Part shown: in pieces, positions 1 to 11,470 of the stretch
How the letters are laid out: each line of letters opens with the position of its first letter
Position numbering within the stretch: the first letter of the stretch is position 1
Position numbers and translations under genes: made by a program
NCBI GenBank assembly: GCA_964016875.1
Contig: OZ024728.1
Span: 7,304,272 to 7,368,271, forward strand
Source: Fallopia convolvulus
Taxonomy: Eukaryota > Streptophyta > Magnoliopsida > Caryophyllales > Polygonaceae
DNA length: 64,000 nt
Direction: 5' to 3'
Notes under the pieces: model-generated
What the model saw: the letters and a program-made list of their open reading frames with translations, nothing else
The model's database searches: none
What the model was told of the DNA's origin: nothing

Positions 1-1066
1 AATATCAATCAAATTCAACAAGTTGCGCACCAAGAGAAATCAATTGATAGTCATATAAATAAAAACAAGAGTTTTGATATTAACCAAGGGATAGAAAAGT
101 TACCAGAATCTCACGAATTACATAAAAAGGCTTCCTTGATCAAACAAACTCCAAAGGAAATTAGTTCTCCATAATAAAACTAAAAACTGGAATAATCTCT
201 GAAAGTGTGCTAGAATATGTGACCCTAAAGTGAAAACGAAATTAAGCTTAAATAGTAACAATAAATCCGAAACCCTAAGATATAATAATAATAAATAAAA
301 AAAAGATAGAAAATAGCGAAAGAATTCGGCGCTGAAAAACCACAATCCGCGGGCGCGGAATCAAACCGAGAGCGCGGAGCAAGTAGTCCTCCTCGGCCGC
401 GGAATCCCCTCGAACCGCGAGCGCGGATAAAAACCGCGGCCGCGGATCATGCGACAACATTCTGGTGTCAACTTCGGAGGTGGTTTTGACCCACTTAGAG
501 TTCCAATGATACCAAATTCAGCTTCATCTGATCACCGTAGCTCTCGGAATAAGCGTTACAAGAAAGTGGTGTCGAAACAACTCCAAATCAACACTTGTCT
601 TCAAAAATCTTCCAATTCTTCAAATCGTGTCTTCGGTCTTCATATGACAATTATGCTCAAAACTAACCTAAACACACTCAAATCATGCCTAAAATACAAG
701 AGTTAACCTATACTAAACTAGAGCGTATCAAATTCCCCCATACTTAAACCTTGCTCGTCCTCGAGTAAGCTCAAAATAAATCTAACAAGAAATCCTATCA
801 AGGTTTACAACATAGTACAAGGGAAGACAAAAATTACTCACCTCACCAACCCGAACCCAAAATAGAGAAATAATGAGCAAAGACATGAAAGCTCAAGCAC
901 ACACCTCACATAGGTACATAAACAATAAACTCTCAAGCTCCAAAAAGTGTAGAGCGTCCTAGGATCTACCCGAGATCTAAAATGTAATCCCCAAGCCCCA
1001 AAGTAGAATATGATCCTAAACACTCTGATTTTTCCACTCATTCTACTTAGGCGCCCTTTCGGGTTT
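1..1066. repeat. Unclassified retroelement-derived sequence at window edge
   Basis: This stretch holds no convincing gene. It contains AT-rich sequence followed by a GC-rich block (about 340-450) made of short CCGCGG/GCGCGG-type words, then a tract resembling the untranslated or LTR part of a retroelement. A similar arrangement (GC-rich CGCGATCGCGG words followed by text on the CATGCCTAAAATAC theme) recurs at about 7370-7620, which suggests one repeat family. The copia coding sequence to the right stops abruptly near 1085, so this repeat probably truncated it. The small ORFs here look like chance frames. Confidence 0.45.
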
Positions 1067-1895
1067 TCACCTAATCACTCTTTTCATTTTATCTTGACAA
1101 AACTTTTTCAAAGAGTCTGTTGAGTACTCACCTCCTCGATCAGACCTAAGCCTTTTAATCTTACGGTCTAGTTGGTTTTCTACTTCGTTTTTATATATTA
1201 TAAACGTTTTTTCAGCTTCATCTTTAGATCTTAACAAGTATACTTTAGTGTATCTTGAAAAGTCGTCCACAAAAGTGATGTAATAGCGCTTACCACCTCT
1301 ACTTTCAGAATTTTTAAAGTCTGCTAGATCCGTGTGAATTAATTCTAGCAATTCTGTATTCCCGTTTTCTACATGTTTGTAGGGTTTTCTAATGAATTTT
1401 GCTTCAGCACATACATCACATTTTTTATGCTCAGTTTTGGTTAATTTCGGAATTAAACCTGCTTTGCTTAAACATTCTATAGCATTCACATTCACATGTC
1501 CTAATTTTGCATGCCATAAATCAAGGGACTCAACCATATAAGCAGAAGTAGAAGCTTTATTATCAGTCTCAACAACAACAGATTCAAGCACAACTAAACC
1601 GTTCCCAGTCATGAAACCCTTCCCCACAAATTCACCATTTTTGCTAATCACTAATTTTCCTCCATCAAAGAGGAGTCTAAATCCAGCCTTAATTAAAAGT
1701 CCACCAGAAATCAAGTTCTTACGTAAGGAAGGAACATACAGCACATTCATCAAAGACAATTTCTTTCCAGAATTAAGTTTGATAAGAATTTTCCCTTTAC
1801 CGACAACTTCGGAGATGTTGGAGTTGCCCATGAAGACCTGCTCGCCCTTGTCAACAGGTTTGTAGTCAGAGAGGAGCTCCTTGTTGGCGCAGAAG
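1067..1895 (-). mobile_element. Ty1-copia pol fragment: GAG-pre-integrase and start of integrase core
   Basis: On the minus strand an open frame runs from about 1890 to 1067. It contains the copia signature order: a protease-downstream segment ending in NVLYVPSLRKNLIS, then the pre-integrase zinc motif (LWHAKLGH followed by KCDVCAEAK), then the integrase core with HTDL, YYITFVDDFSRY and RSDRGGEY. The frame is still open, but the element ends near the FCQDK motif: the rest of integrase and all of reverse transcriptase and RNase H are missing, replaced by another repeat. Its upstream half (gag) lies at 9892-10966. The first residues upstream of the ATG at 1831 are also coding, continuing to the junction at 1891-1895, so the ATG at 1831 is an internal methionine and not a real start. 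Strongly supported as Ty1-copia. Confidence 0.93.
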
Positions 1896-2256
1896 TGTAA
1901 TATCCGCTCTTTTTAATAAAGAGATATTACTTTATTTTTTTTCGAGTTAGTATAAGTGAAGTGTTACACTTAATTTAAATCCGCTATAAATGTATAAAAC
2001 TTGCAAAAAGAAAATTCATTCTTTATAAATGAATTTTTGCAAGTTAAAGTGTATTAGAGGAAAATTTAAATTTTTGTAAAAGTGTAAAAAGATGAACCTT
2101 TGGAGTATATTCTTAAGGCAAAAATGGGAAAAGAAAGAATAGCAAATAAATAAATAAATAAAGGATTAGAGGTGTGTTTTGAACTCCAAGACCTCTTTTG
2201 GAACATTATTTATTTATATTATGTTTTTGGCCCAATCCGCTATTAAGTTTTTCCTT

Positions 2257-3324
2257 CGGAAATTCTACGTGGTAACCCCAGGGTTTGATATTATTTATGA
2301 GGTGTACCAATCTTTTACATAATACGTGTGGTAACCCTGAGATTAATACAAAATTTACCACATATCCAAAAAGTTAAATCTAACCCTCATCACCGTTAAC
2401 TTTTATATAAAAAAACAGAAATTAAAATTAAAACCCTAAAAAATAAAAGGATGACAAAGTAGCAGAGTTAGACGAGAGTTCTTCTGCCATAGCCAACCAC
2501 TGTGGAGAAGCCGACCTCCATGACGCACTAGAAGCCGACGAATTCGTTGGCGGTCAGCGAAGTCGACTTCGGCGACCAAGGCCCTTATCTCCGACAACAT
2601 CTGTTGTTGCTTCCTCCGAATCCCACCCCTGGTGTTTCCGCTGCTGAACTTATCTGATTGACTAAATAATAAAACCGACATATCGACGATCGCAACAACA
2701 ACAAGCAAAAGAAGATGAAGAATGGGAAAAAAGTTGAAATCACGATACTTATACTGGTGGGTTTTTGTGTGTGATGTATAATGAATTAATGATGCATGTA
2801 CAATCTCATTAATCATCACTGCCGATTAGAATTTCGATTTTAATCATCACTATTGATGTCCAGTAATTACATGGCACAAGAACTCCATGATCGAAAAAAA
2901 CAAAACCACCGTATACAACACCCCTAACTAATTAATCCAACTCCTAATTAGTCTAATCCCTAACTAATTTATGAGTGAAAATTTGAAAAAGCATACCTTA
3001 GATTAGGATTGGTTGCCGACCGTCGACTTTGTACACCACCAGCCACTTCGCCGGCGTTGAAGGCCAACTTCTCTAGCACAGGAATATCGTATATTTAGAA
3101 GATTCAGAATTGTATAGGTACGTATCTTTGTTTTACTTTTTAAGATTTTAATTTTAATTTTCTTTTTCTTAAAAACTTAAGTTAACGATGATAAGTGGTA
3201 GATTTAACTTTTTGGATATGTGGTAAATTTTGTATTAATCTCAGGGTTACCACGCGTATTATGTAAAAGATTGGTACACCTCATAAATAATATCAAACCT
3301 TAGGGTTACCTCGTAGAATTTCCG
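2257..3324. mobile_element. Mutator-like (MULE) element with long terminal inverted repeats, non-autonomous
   Basis: The 1068-bp element begins CGGAAATTCTACG and ends with the exact reverse complement. The inverted similarity continues inward for about 130 bp (roughly 2257-2390 against 3190-3324), including the TACCACATATCC / GGATATGTGGTA part. It is flanked by a 9-bp near-identical duplication, TTTTTCCTT at 2248-2256 and TTTTTTCTT at 3325-3333; 9 bp is the target duplication length of Mutator-like transposons. No transposase is present. The interior has one minus-strand ORF of 127 codons (2436-2819) that I do not recognise. It could be chance or a captured fragment. Confidence 0.8.
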
Positions 3325-3894
3325 TTTTTTCTTTCTTCATTTCTTGCCCTTCTTCCCTACCTTGCGTGTGAACAATTCCGGCCGAGCCCCAATGGCTGCG
3401 CCGCCGGCGTCACCCTTCGCTCACCTTCATGGCATCATCCTCTGGTCACCACCCGCCACCTATCAAGGCTAGTTAGTATAGCCTCGTCGAGTCATCACCC
3501 TCGCTCGCCATCTCTGACTTCTCCTCTGCTTTTCGGCGGAGGCTGGCACGACAAAGACGATCCATGTGGATGGCTTTTCGGATTGTTAAAGGGAAGGAGA
3601 TGAAGAAGCATATAGAAGAGGTTGCTTTGGGTTATATATATGAGAAGGTTGGTCGAATGAGGGAGAAGAAACCCGAAACTCTTTCTCGGTTTTGACCTAA
3701 AACACCCCAGACTTCAAAATTCGATTGCGGACTCGTTTCTCAACCAAATTTGGTGATTCAAGTCTCTAAATGTCGAGGATGAAGTTCTTTATAAAAGCCC
3801 TTTAAGATTTGAAGTTGTTTGATCAAGAATCGGGATCAAAAGTATGATTTCCGAATCTGGACTGTTTTTCCAGATTTTCAGAGGATGGTGACGA

Positions 3895-4400
3895 AGGATT
3901 TTCGTGGGATTCGTTCTCCATCTTCCAACATCTATTTTCGGTTCCGTTGCCAACAGTTGGAAGGTGGGAAGGTGCTATCTCAACTGTAGCAATTAGTCGC
4001 GCCACCCCGCCCCTGGTGTCTCCGCTGGAAGCCCGTGAACAGGCCTTCACGGCCCGTTTTTCTGCTGGTTTCTTTTGCCCAGAATTCCAGCTTCGGCGAG
4101 CTGTTTTCGTCGCCTTCGTTCTCCATCTTCCGGCAACCAATATCGGATCCGTTGCCAACAGTTTGAAGGTGGAAACGTGGGCTTCCAACTGTATTTGTTA
4201 GTCGAGCCACTAAATGCCTGGTGTCGCCTCCACGAGTCGTTGAACAGGAGTTCACGGCCAGCTTTGCCGCTGGTTTCTTTTGCCCAGAAAATTCAGCTTT
4301 GACGAGTGATTTGTGTCGCCTTCGTTATCTGTCTTCCATAAATGAAATAAGGTTCCGTTGCCAACAGTAGAAAGAGGGTGATGGGGACTTCTAACTGTCT
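3895..4400. repeat. Tandem repeat, period about 207 bp, inside the LTR
   Basis: Roughly two and a half diverged copies follow each other. The anchor CCGTTGCCAACAG occurs near 3943, 4150 and 4355. The surrounding words (TTCGTTCTCCATCTTCC, TTTTGCCCAGAA, GCTGGTTTC) recur at the same spacing. Several overlapping ORFs on both strands arise from this repeat and are not genes. Confidence 0.75.
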
Positions 4401-6400
4401 CTTGAATCACCACAAACGGATATCAAACGAAGTCGTTAGACATCGACGAAGTTGGTTCGTCGCTCACTTTATTTCCGGCTTGTTTGAGTTTTAAAAGGAA
4501 AAGGGAAAGGTGTTTGGACCCGGTTTGCCTCGGTATGCGTGTCATGGATTCCGATGGATCGTCTTGATTCACATGTTGCCTCGTTTTGCGCATTGCATTG
4601 TTTTGTGTGCCACCTCGATTTGCGTGCAAGCAAATCCCGAAAGCGTATCGCTAGGTAATTTCCGTCTTTCAAGCTAGACTTATATTATAAAATGATTTTA
4701 GGATAAGATCATTCAAGGTTGGATTTTCGTATTAAATCTCGTAAAGCGTGATTTATCAATCTCGCTATTGGTTAAGTTGTAAGCCGGATTAAGTCAAGCA
4801 AGTGTTTGACAAATTATTATAAGGACATAATAATTTGTAGTAGTTAATCTTGAAACAAAAATAAATTGATTATAATTTATTTCTCTATTCTTTTCCGGTA
4901 CAACCCGAGCTTGAGTCTTGGATGCACGTTGTTCGAGATGGAACTAATCGCCTTAAGAAGAGTTGTCTCGTATAAGGCAAGTGGACGATTCTCTCTTGCG
5001 TTATTGTTATTAAATGAGGAATTGAATCCCATTTAATATTTGCGTTGGGAACAAGTTGTATGATTAATAAAATATGATAGGTTGTTATATTGTTAGAAAT
5101 AATGACCATGTTGTTTATTTAGTTTTGCGGTAGAACTGGATTTAGGTCCGTTATGGGTGACCTTGTATGTTATCTCACGTTGAGACATTGTTATTGAATT
5201 AAGGTAGTTTCAGGGAGGGGAACGTGGTTCCATATCCTCTCTTAAAATGAATATTACATTAGGAGGGGCCTAATCCTAATGGTGGGTCATGACTCTTCCC
5301 CTGCTCTTCGTGTGAGAGGGATGATGCGCACTCTAGCTAAGTGCAATTGGCACGGTGCAGTGTAGACGACAGGGTAATAGGCCTCTCTGATCTCTACCTC
5401 ACCATATGCAAATGAAAAGATCAAGGGTAGCTTAAGTCCTGCGATCTTGATACAGAGTAGATGACCATGGATGAAATACTCCGATGATCTCTACAATGCC
5501 AAAATATTTCGGCAGTAGTTCGAGCCGATTATGAATCACCAACCTGTTTGTGAAAAGTTTTGAAAGTAATATAAGATAAGTGCGTTAGGCACATTAATAT
5601 ACCTGAATGGTTCATCCAGACGGAAAGCCATTCTTACTCCCAGTTATGAATGATTCTTAATCAAACTTTGATTAAGTCAATCTGACTAGTCGATGGAGAC
5701 TTTTCAAGATGTTATGTGATTAATATGAGTTCCCAACAATTGTTTATGCTTCTTAAAGGAACCACAAGCTGTGGTGTTCTCTCTCTTGTTTATGCAAGTC
5801 TCCTTCTTATTCTCTATAAGACTGCTAACTGTTGGATCATAATCCGAGTCTAATCGAATTTGGATGCCAATATGTTTAGTACCAACCATAAGAACCAAGT
5901 TAGATTCTCTGCATGCTTAGTCTTTCATTAGACTAACCCGTCCATCTTCTTTTATTTTATATGGTCGGCTGGTGTCCACCGTTGGTTTACGACACATCAG
6001 GTTCTTCTTGGAAGTTGATTCAAGAGGTGGATTCAGAGGTTTGAAGCTCCAGAAGTTGAAGAAAGGTTTCCAATGGCTATACTTGAGTGAAGATCATGGT
6101 TGAACTACTTCAAAGCGAAGCTGAGTTTCAGAAATAAGAACGTAAGGAAGACTTGATGAAGATTTTGTTTAAATAGAAGGTTGTTTTATTTATTTACTAA
6201 TTCTTTTTAAGTTAAGGCTTGTATAAGACCTTTTATTCTCTTTTCTGCTGTAAAGTTTTACTTAATTTTGTTAGGTTTTAAATGGTTTCATTTACCTTGT
6301 TCTAATTGTTCAGTTAGTTTAAAGCCTTGGGTAGCTTCGGTTTAGTCTTAATCGGGGTTACTGGCGGTAATACCTCTAGGGTAAGTAAGGGGGTGTTATA

Positions 6401-8450
6401 GTGTGTTATATGGATATATGTGATAGCTCTGAAAATTTCCAGAGTTGTTTGCACAAAAAGTATGTTAGCAGATGGTATATGTGACTGGCTGAAAGTCGTC
6501 GTGCCAAATCAAAAATAAATCCCTAATTACTCAACTAGTATAGTTGGTAAGTCGGGGTCGAACCCAAGAGACACTTGTAATTCAGAGTAATATTGTTATC
6601 AACTCAATAGTAATAAAAGGGGGGGATTTTGATTATTAAACTAACACTAATGAATTGAAACAAACAAAGCAAGAACAATGAATTAAACAAGGAAAAGATT
6701 GGATTTTTTTTTATCAAGTTAAGGGAAGCAATCCTATTCAAGTATCCACTTTCTTCCTCAAGTTATTGATCATAGATTCAAACAAGTTATTCCTTTTGGT
6801 TATTCCTATCCTGATGAGAAATAGAACATGGCAACAAGACACGCAAACTTAATATCCAAACAACTCATGAAACGATCATAAATAATAAGGATATTAGCAA
6901 TGAGAACAAGGATAAGCAGGATACATGCAATTGAATTCCAACGAGTCAAACAATCAACATGCATTCAAATCTCTTTCTCGATTGTTTTAGTTCAACGAGT
7001 CCTAAACCAATTGAGTTGCTACAAAGATTAGGTTTTGCTACGAGAAAACCTAGATCTAGCAATAGAGAGTATTAAATTCCAACTAGTTGGCCAGACAAGC
7101 AGAAATCAACACAATAAATATTAATTACGCACAAGAGAATTCAAATAAACCTGTAAAGTAGAATCTCACAACAACTTGAGTCTGAAAAGCTTCAATTTGA
7201 ATAAGATTAAGGGAGTTTAGTTCTCCATAAGAGAGAAAATACCAAAAGTCTGAATAATTGTAAACTAGGTCTAAGAGAGAATGCAAACAAAGGCTGAAAA
7301 AGTAAACCTAAAATAGTCTCGAACAAGTCGGAAATAAAAATATATAAAATAATAAACTAAGGGGAAAAACATGACCGCGTCAGTCTCCAACAGGGCCGCG
7401 ATCGCCATTGTGCAGGGCCACGAACGCGGCCTTTCTTGAACCCGCGACCTCACTGGCGACCTTGAACCGCAATCGCCACTGGTCTTCACCGCGATCGCGG
7501 CCTTCAGAATCTTCGACATCTTCATATTCTTCATAACTCGTCATAACTCTGAACTTTCGGCCTTCAAATCTGTTCTTCAATAATACTTGTAACATGCCTA
7601 AAATACTATAAAAAGGTGTACTAAAAAGTCCTAGTTATGATGTATAAAACACAACATATCAATATGATATATGATATATATGACTACATGATGCACTTGA
7701 TTGCATATCATATTGCAATGAGATTAAAAGGACTTGTGACTGTCTTGCCCTGAATTTGTATACAAAAGAGACCTAAGGGTCATACATGAGGCCTAAGATG
7801 CCTAAGAGATGGTATATGAGCAAATGAGGCTTAAGATGCCTAAAAGTCGGTAATGGAAAAGAAAAAAAGGTTGGTATATGGAAAAAAAAAGAAAGGAAAA
7901 GTTGGTATATGGAAAAGAGTCGGTATATGGAAACCCGGGGCAGATTCAGGCTTGAACAATTCACAGAATAATGAATCGAATACATCGGCATTTGCATTCG
8001 CATAGTAATTCATATATGACACATATATATATAATGTGTATGTATATGTACATGAACTAAATGTTTGACTCTGTGTGAAATAATTGATGATGGTTTATAT
8101 TCACTGAGTATGCGACTCAGATAAATCGCAAAACAAATTTTCAGGTTCGGCTAGAACTTTCTGACGTGTGTCTCTTTTAGAGGTCACATTCATACAGGTC
8201 GGCCGGTTGAATCTCAATGCAACCTTCTCCTCCTCATTTTGCATCTTAGACTTTTGTGTTGTAATAAAGTTAGAGTAATAGACGTATTAGCACAAGAAGT
8301 AACGACATAGAACTTTGTGTGTGTGTGTGTGTGTGCAACCTTATATGGTTGTTAGTTTTGTTATATATTTACGTTGATAGTTGTTATATGTAAATTATAT
8401 GTTTATATGTGAAATAAGTTATTACAATGCATACGTCATAGGGTATAAGG
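6401..8450. repeat. Composite of unclassified repeat fragments
   Basis: No gene is visible. The stretch 6480-7620 resembles the non-coding part of a retroelement (GGTCGAACCC-type sequence near 6545, GC-rich CGCGATCGCGG words near 7380-7500) and matches the style of 1-700. The stretch 7640-8450 looks like LTR material, with short repeats of TTGGTATATGGAAAA at about 7870-7935 and a (GT)n microsatellite at about 8316-8334. This material occupies the place where the gypsy internal coding region should be. Confidence 0.45.
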
Positions 8451-9288
8451 GTGTCATATAGGATCTGTGATCTTATTGATTGGAGCTCGAATTCTTGGCG
8501 TGGTGATTTGGTTAACGAACTTATGATTCCGTTTGATGTTGAGGAGGTGTTGAAAATCCATCTTGTTGATCCTAGCGTCCCTGATACACTCTGCTGGTTT
8601 TATGAGAAAAGTGGGGATTTTTCCGTTCGCTCTGCTTACCATATGATCTTGAAAGATGAATATTTGAAAAATGGAGGCGGGGAGGCGTCTGATTCAACGA
8701 CTCAAAAATGTTTCTAGAAGCGTGTTTGGAAGATTCCGGTCATGCCAAAAATCGGGAAATTTGCTTGGAGGGCTTCAAAGGATATTTTGCCTTGCAAGGA
8801 GAGACTCTATCGAAAGAGATTATCGGATGAGCCTTTCTGTAGCATGTGTGGTGAGTGTGAATCTGTAACGCATATCATGCTGCACTATAAACTTGCTAAA
8901 TCAGTTTGGAAATCTTTTGTTGCGTTGGGAGCGTCTAAAAAGAATTTGAACAGCTTCTCCTGTTGGGCTGAACATGTTTTCAAAAGCATGGAAGAAGCTG
9001 ATGTAGTGCTCTGGACTATTTTGTGCTGGAATCTTTGGAATGCTCGTAATCTCCGGATTTTCTCGTCGACAGAAACTGTGGCGGCAGATCTTATTAGTCA
9101 AGCACTTGTGCTGGCTGAAGAGTCGATGAGTATGAAGACTGAAAAAGGGAGAGAAAACCGACTAAGGTGGCCAGGTGGAGTAAACCAGCAAATGGGTTTG
9201 TTAAGATTAACTGTGACGCATCAGTGGCTGGAGATAGGTGCAGAATTGGGGTTGTTGGCCGAGATGCTGCTGGTGTGATGGTTACGCG
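8451..9288 (+). mobile_element. L1-type LINE 3' coding fragment: zf-RVT and partial RNase H
   Basis: The translation shows the zinc-binding region found downstream of the reverse transcriptase in plant L1 LINEs: DTLCWFYEKSGDFSVRSAY, then KIGKFAWRASKDILPCKERL, then FCSMCGECESVTHIMLHYKLAKSVW. A start of the RNase H-like domain follows in a shifted frame (about 9165-9285), with the motif INCDAS and then GVVGRDAAGV. At least one stop or frameshift separates the two parts (stop near 8717, frame change near 9150). Both ends are lost: the left border is unclear near 8450 and the right is cut by the LTR fragment at 9289. It is a pseudogene-like relic with no reverse transcriptase domain left. Confidence 0.85.
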
Positions 9289-9891
9289 AGTCTCCTTCTT
9301 ATCTTCTATAAGACTGATAACTGTTGGATCATAATCTGAGTCTATTCGGATTTTGATGCCAATATGTTTAGTTACAACCGTAAGAACCAAGTTAGATTCT
9401 CCGCTTGCTTAGTCTATCATTAGACTAACCCGTCCATTTTCTTTTCTTTTATATGGTCGGTTGGTGTCCACCGTTGTATACGACACATCAGGTATTCCTT
9501 GGAAGTTGATTCAAGTGGCGGATTCAGAGGTTTGAAGCTCCAGAAGTTGAAGAAAGGTTTCCAATGGCGGTACTTGAGTGAAGATCATGGTTGAACTACT
9601 TCAAAGTGAAGCTGAGTTTCAGAAATAAGAACTTAATGAAGACTTGATGAAGATTTTGTTTAAATAGAAGGTTGTTCTATTTATTTACTAATTCTTTTTA
9701 AGTTAAGGCTTGTATAAGACCTTTTATTCTCTTTTCCGCTGTAAAGTTTTACTTAATTTTGTTAGGTTTTAAATGGTTTCATTTACCTTGTTTTAGTTTG
9801 TTCAGTTAGTTTAAAGCCTTGGGTAGCCTTGGTTTAATCTTAATCGGGGTTATTGGCGGTAATATCTCTAGGGTAGGAAGGGGGTGTTACA
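9289..9891 (+). repeat. 3' part of the downstream LTR, 5'-truncated
   Basis: From AGTCTCCTTCTTAT onward this copy follows 5797-6400 closely to the end, with scattered substitutions and short indels. Examples are the shared words GTAAGAACCAAGTTAGATTCTC, TTGAAGCTCCAGAAGTTGAAG and TCTAGGGTA near the ends. It terminates in TTACA next to the AGAAG target duplication. The first ~2.8 kb of the expected LTR is missing; the LINE fragment abuts the break directly. Confidence 0.85.
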
Positions 9892-10966
9892 AGAAGTGTC
9901 TAGTCGCACCCGTGTCCACCACCCACTCAGCCATGTCCACCACGTTCACTTCTGATATTACATCAACCAGGTCCTCTTCAGTCAGGTTGGCCTGATTCTG
10001 CTCCTGGTTCGGTTTGGGACCATTACTCTTGAACCAGGCGTGGTCGTTCTTTGGACCGTCGACCCTGTGGTGGCAAACAGCGGCACGGTGTCCTGGCTTG
10101 CCGCAGACAAAGCACCCTCTCTTCGCCTTTTCGCCTTTCTTGAAATTCTTAGTTTTCTTGTTTTGAAGAGCTTTCTGATTTTTCCCAGAGTGTCCAGCAA
10201 CACCCTTTTTGAACATGTCATTCTTCGGACCAGAAGATTCAACTATGTTAGCCTTAATCGAATTATCAGAATTGTTCGAAGGCTTATCTTTGAGGCGATT
10301 CGCCTCTTCGATCTTCATGTGTCCGACTAGCTCCTCCAAGGTCAGATTCTTCTTCTTGTGTTTGAGATGGTTGCGATAGCTGGCCCACGAATCTGGAAGC
10401 TTCTCAATCAGGAAGTTCGCCTGAAGGTATTCACACATCTTCATTCCTTCAGCAAGGATGTCAGCAACCAGGTTCTCGTACTGATGCACTTGTTCCATCA
10501 CAGGGTTGTCATCAACAATCTGAAAACGCAGGAACTGGCCAGCAACATATTTTTTCTTTCCAGCATCATCAGAGTCATACTTCTTGTCAAGAGTCTCCCA
10601 AATGGACTTAGCAGATTTGTTAGTAAGAAACAAATCAAACAAAGCATTCGACATATGGCTTAGTAAGATACCCCTTACAGTTTTGTTGTCTTGTTCATAT
10701 TTTTCAATCTCAGCGGTAATCTTTGAGGCAAGAGCAGCAACCTTTTCAGCAGCAACAACAACGACCTCATCCGGCGTTGGTTGGGAGTCTACAGAAGCCA
10801 GAGGAAGCGCCTTTAGAGGGGCTGCGGGCGGATCGTTGAGCAGGACGTAGTCGACTTTGAGTTGCTCGAAGACAATCAACAACTTTTGAGACCAGCGACG
10901 GTAGTTGGTCCCATTAAGCGGTTCAAGCTTCGACAGATCGAGAAGTTTGATGATTTGGCCCTCCAT
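9892..10966 (-). mobile_element. Ty1-copia gag and start of protease
   Basis: The ATG at 10966 opens a frame with the copia gag (UBN2-like) pattern: LEPLNGTNYRRWSQKLL, ILSHMSNALFDLF, SAKSIWETLDKKY, LTLEELVGHMKIEEANR. A zinc knuckle CFVCGKPGHRAAVC (CX2CX4HX4C) follows, and then the start of the protease with the active-site motif WVVDTGATRH. The frame is open to the junction with the nested element at 9892-9896 and continues at 1890 on the far side. The upstream frame extension to 11116 is the element leader; I chose 10966 because the conserved gag begins there. Confidence 0.93.
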
Positions 10967-11470
10967 TCGAAAGTAGCAGAGGGAGCATTCCTCTCTTGCT
11001 TCTCTAATTGGTGGTGTACCACAAGTCTTTATAAGGCACTCAATTGCCTTTGTTTGGTCCGATGTGGGATATAACCCAAATTGCCAAATCTCACATTTTG
11101 TACCCACCATTCTCATTTATCAAGTAAGGCATCATAATAGGGAATAATTACAAATTCTTCCCACAATTGTTATAAATGAGCAAAATCGTTTTTAGGCTAA
11201 CTCATTAGCCCAAAATGGAGGAGGCACTCTACACAAAAGAATATACAAAATGACACTAGCACTCCATACATCAAATGTTGGAAAACCAATCCCACATTAA
11301 TCCTAATCTCAAAATCCAGCCCATTTCAGGAATTAGATATATGATATGTTTTTTTAACTCTTTAGTTATACTTTAGTTGGCTAGATTAATTATTAGTTTT
11401 TTTTGAAATAATAAATGCCCAATAAATAATTTATATTTTTACTATCTTTATGTAATATATCTTCAAATCT
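10967..11470 (-). mobile_element. Leader / LTR-like region upstream of copia gag
   Basis: This minus-strand stretch precedes the copia gag. It contains TATA-like GCCTTATAAAGAC near 11029-11041 and a CCCACATCGGACC word near 11060, typical of plant LTR U3 regions. I could not find a standard tRNA-Met primer binding site or a second LTR copy in the window, so exact borders are not given by the sequence. The rest up to 11470 is AT-rich without genes. Confidence 0.4.

Larger units (their letters stand above)
1896..6400 (+). repeat. Upstream long terminal repeat of the nested gypsy-like element
   Basis: It starts TGTAATAT and ends GTGTTATA, the last bases differing from the expected TTACA by one substitution. 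Its 3' part (5797-6400) aligns over its whole length with 9289-9891, which fixes it as an LTR. A TATA-like word (GGGTTATATATATGAGAAGG) at about 3622-3641 could be the promoter. It carries a nested Mutator-like element (2257-3324) and a tandem repeat (about 3895-4370). The segment 4700-5700 has no coding potential and reads as LTR body. All small ORFs in it look spurious. Confidence 0.75.
1896..9891 (+). mobile_element. Gypsy-like LTR retroelement inserted into the copia element (nested, rearranged)
   Basis: The insert begins TGTAATATCC and ends GGGTGTTACA. It is flanked by an identical 5-bp direct repeat AGAAG at 1891-1895 and 9892-9896, as expected for LTR-element integration. Removing it together with one copy of AGAAG brings the copia gag/protease frame (9897 side) and the pol frame (1890 side) into register. 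A long LTR-like copy spans 1896-6400, and the last 603 bases of a second copy lie at 9289-9891. The interior (6401-9288) has no gypsy gag-pol; it holds other repeats and an L1-type LINE fragment. The long LTR (about 3.4 kb after subtracting a nested transposon) resembles Tekay/Del-type chromoviruses, but that assignment is inference because no pol gene remains. Confidence 0.82.

Noticed and set aside
275..706. ORFs across the GC-rich CCGCGG block
   Set aside because: The codons follow the short-word repeat, no domain is visible, and a similar block recurs at 7370-7540 within other repeat sequence.
2436..2819. 127-codon minus ORF as a gene
   Set aside because: It lies entirely inside the Mutator-like element, is rich in simple hydrophobic runs and has no recognisable domain.
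3823..4302. Several overlapping ORFs on both strands
   Set aside because: They result from the 207-bp tandem repeat in the LTR; frames on opposite strands cannot both be coding.
5704..5898. 64-codon minus ORF and its homologue near 9094-9390
   Set aside because: Both come from the repeated LTR end and encode nothing recognisable.
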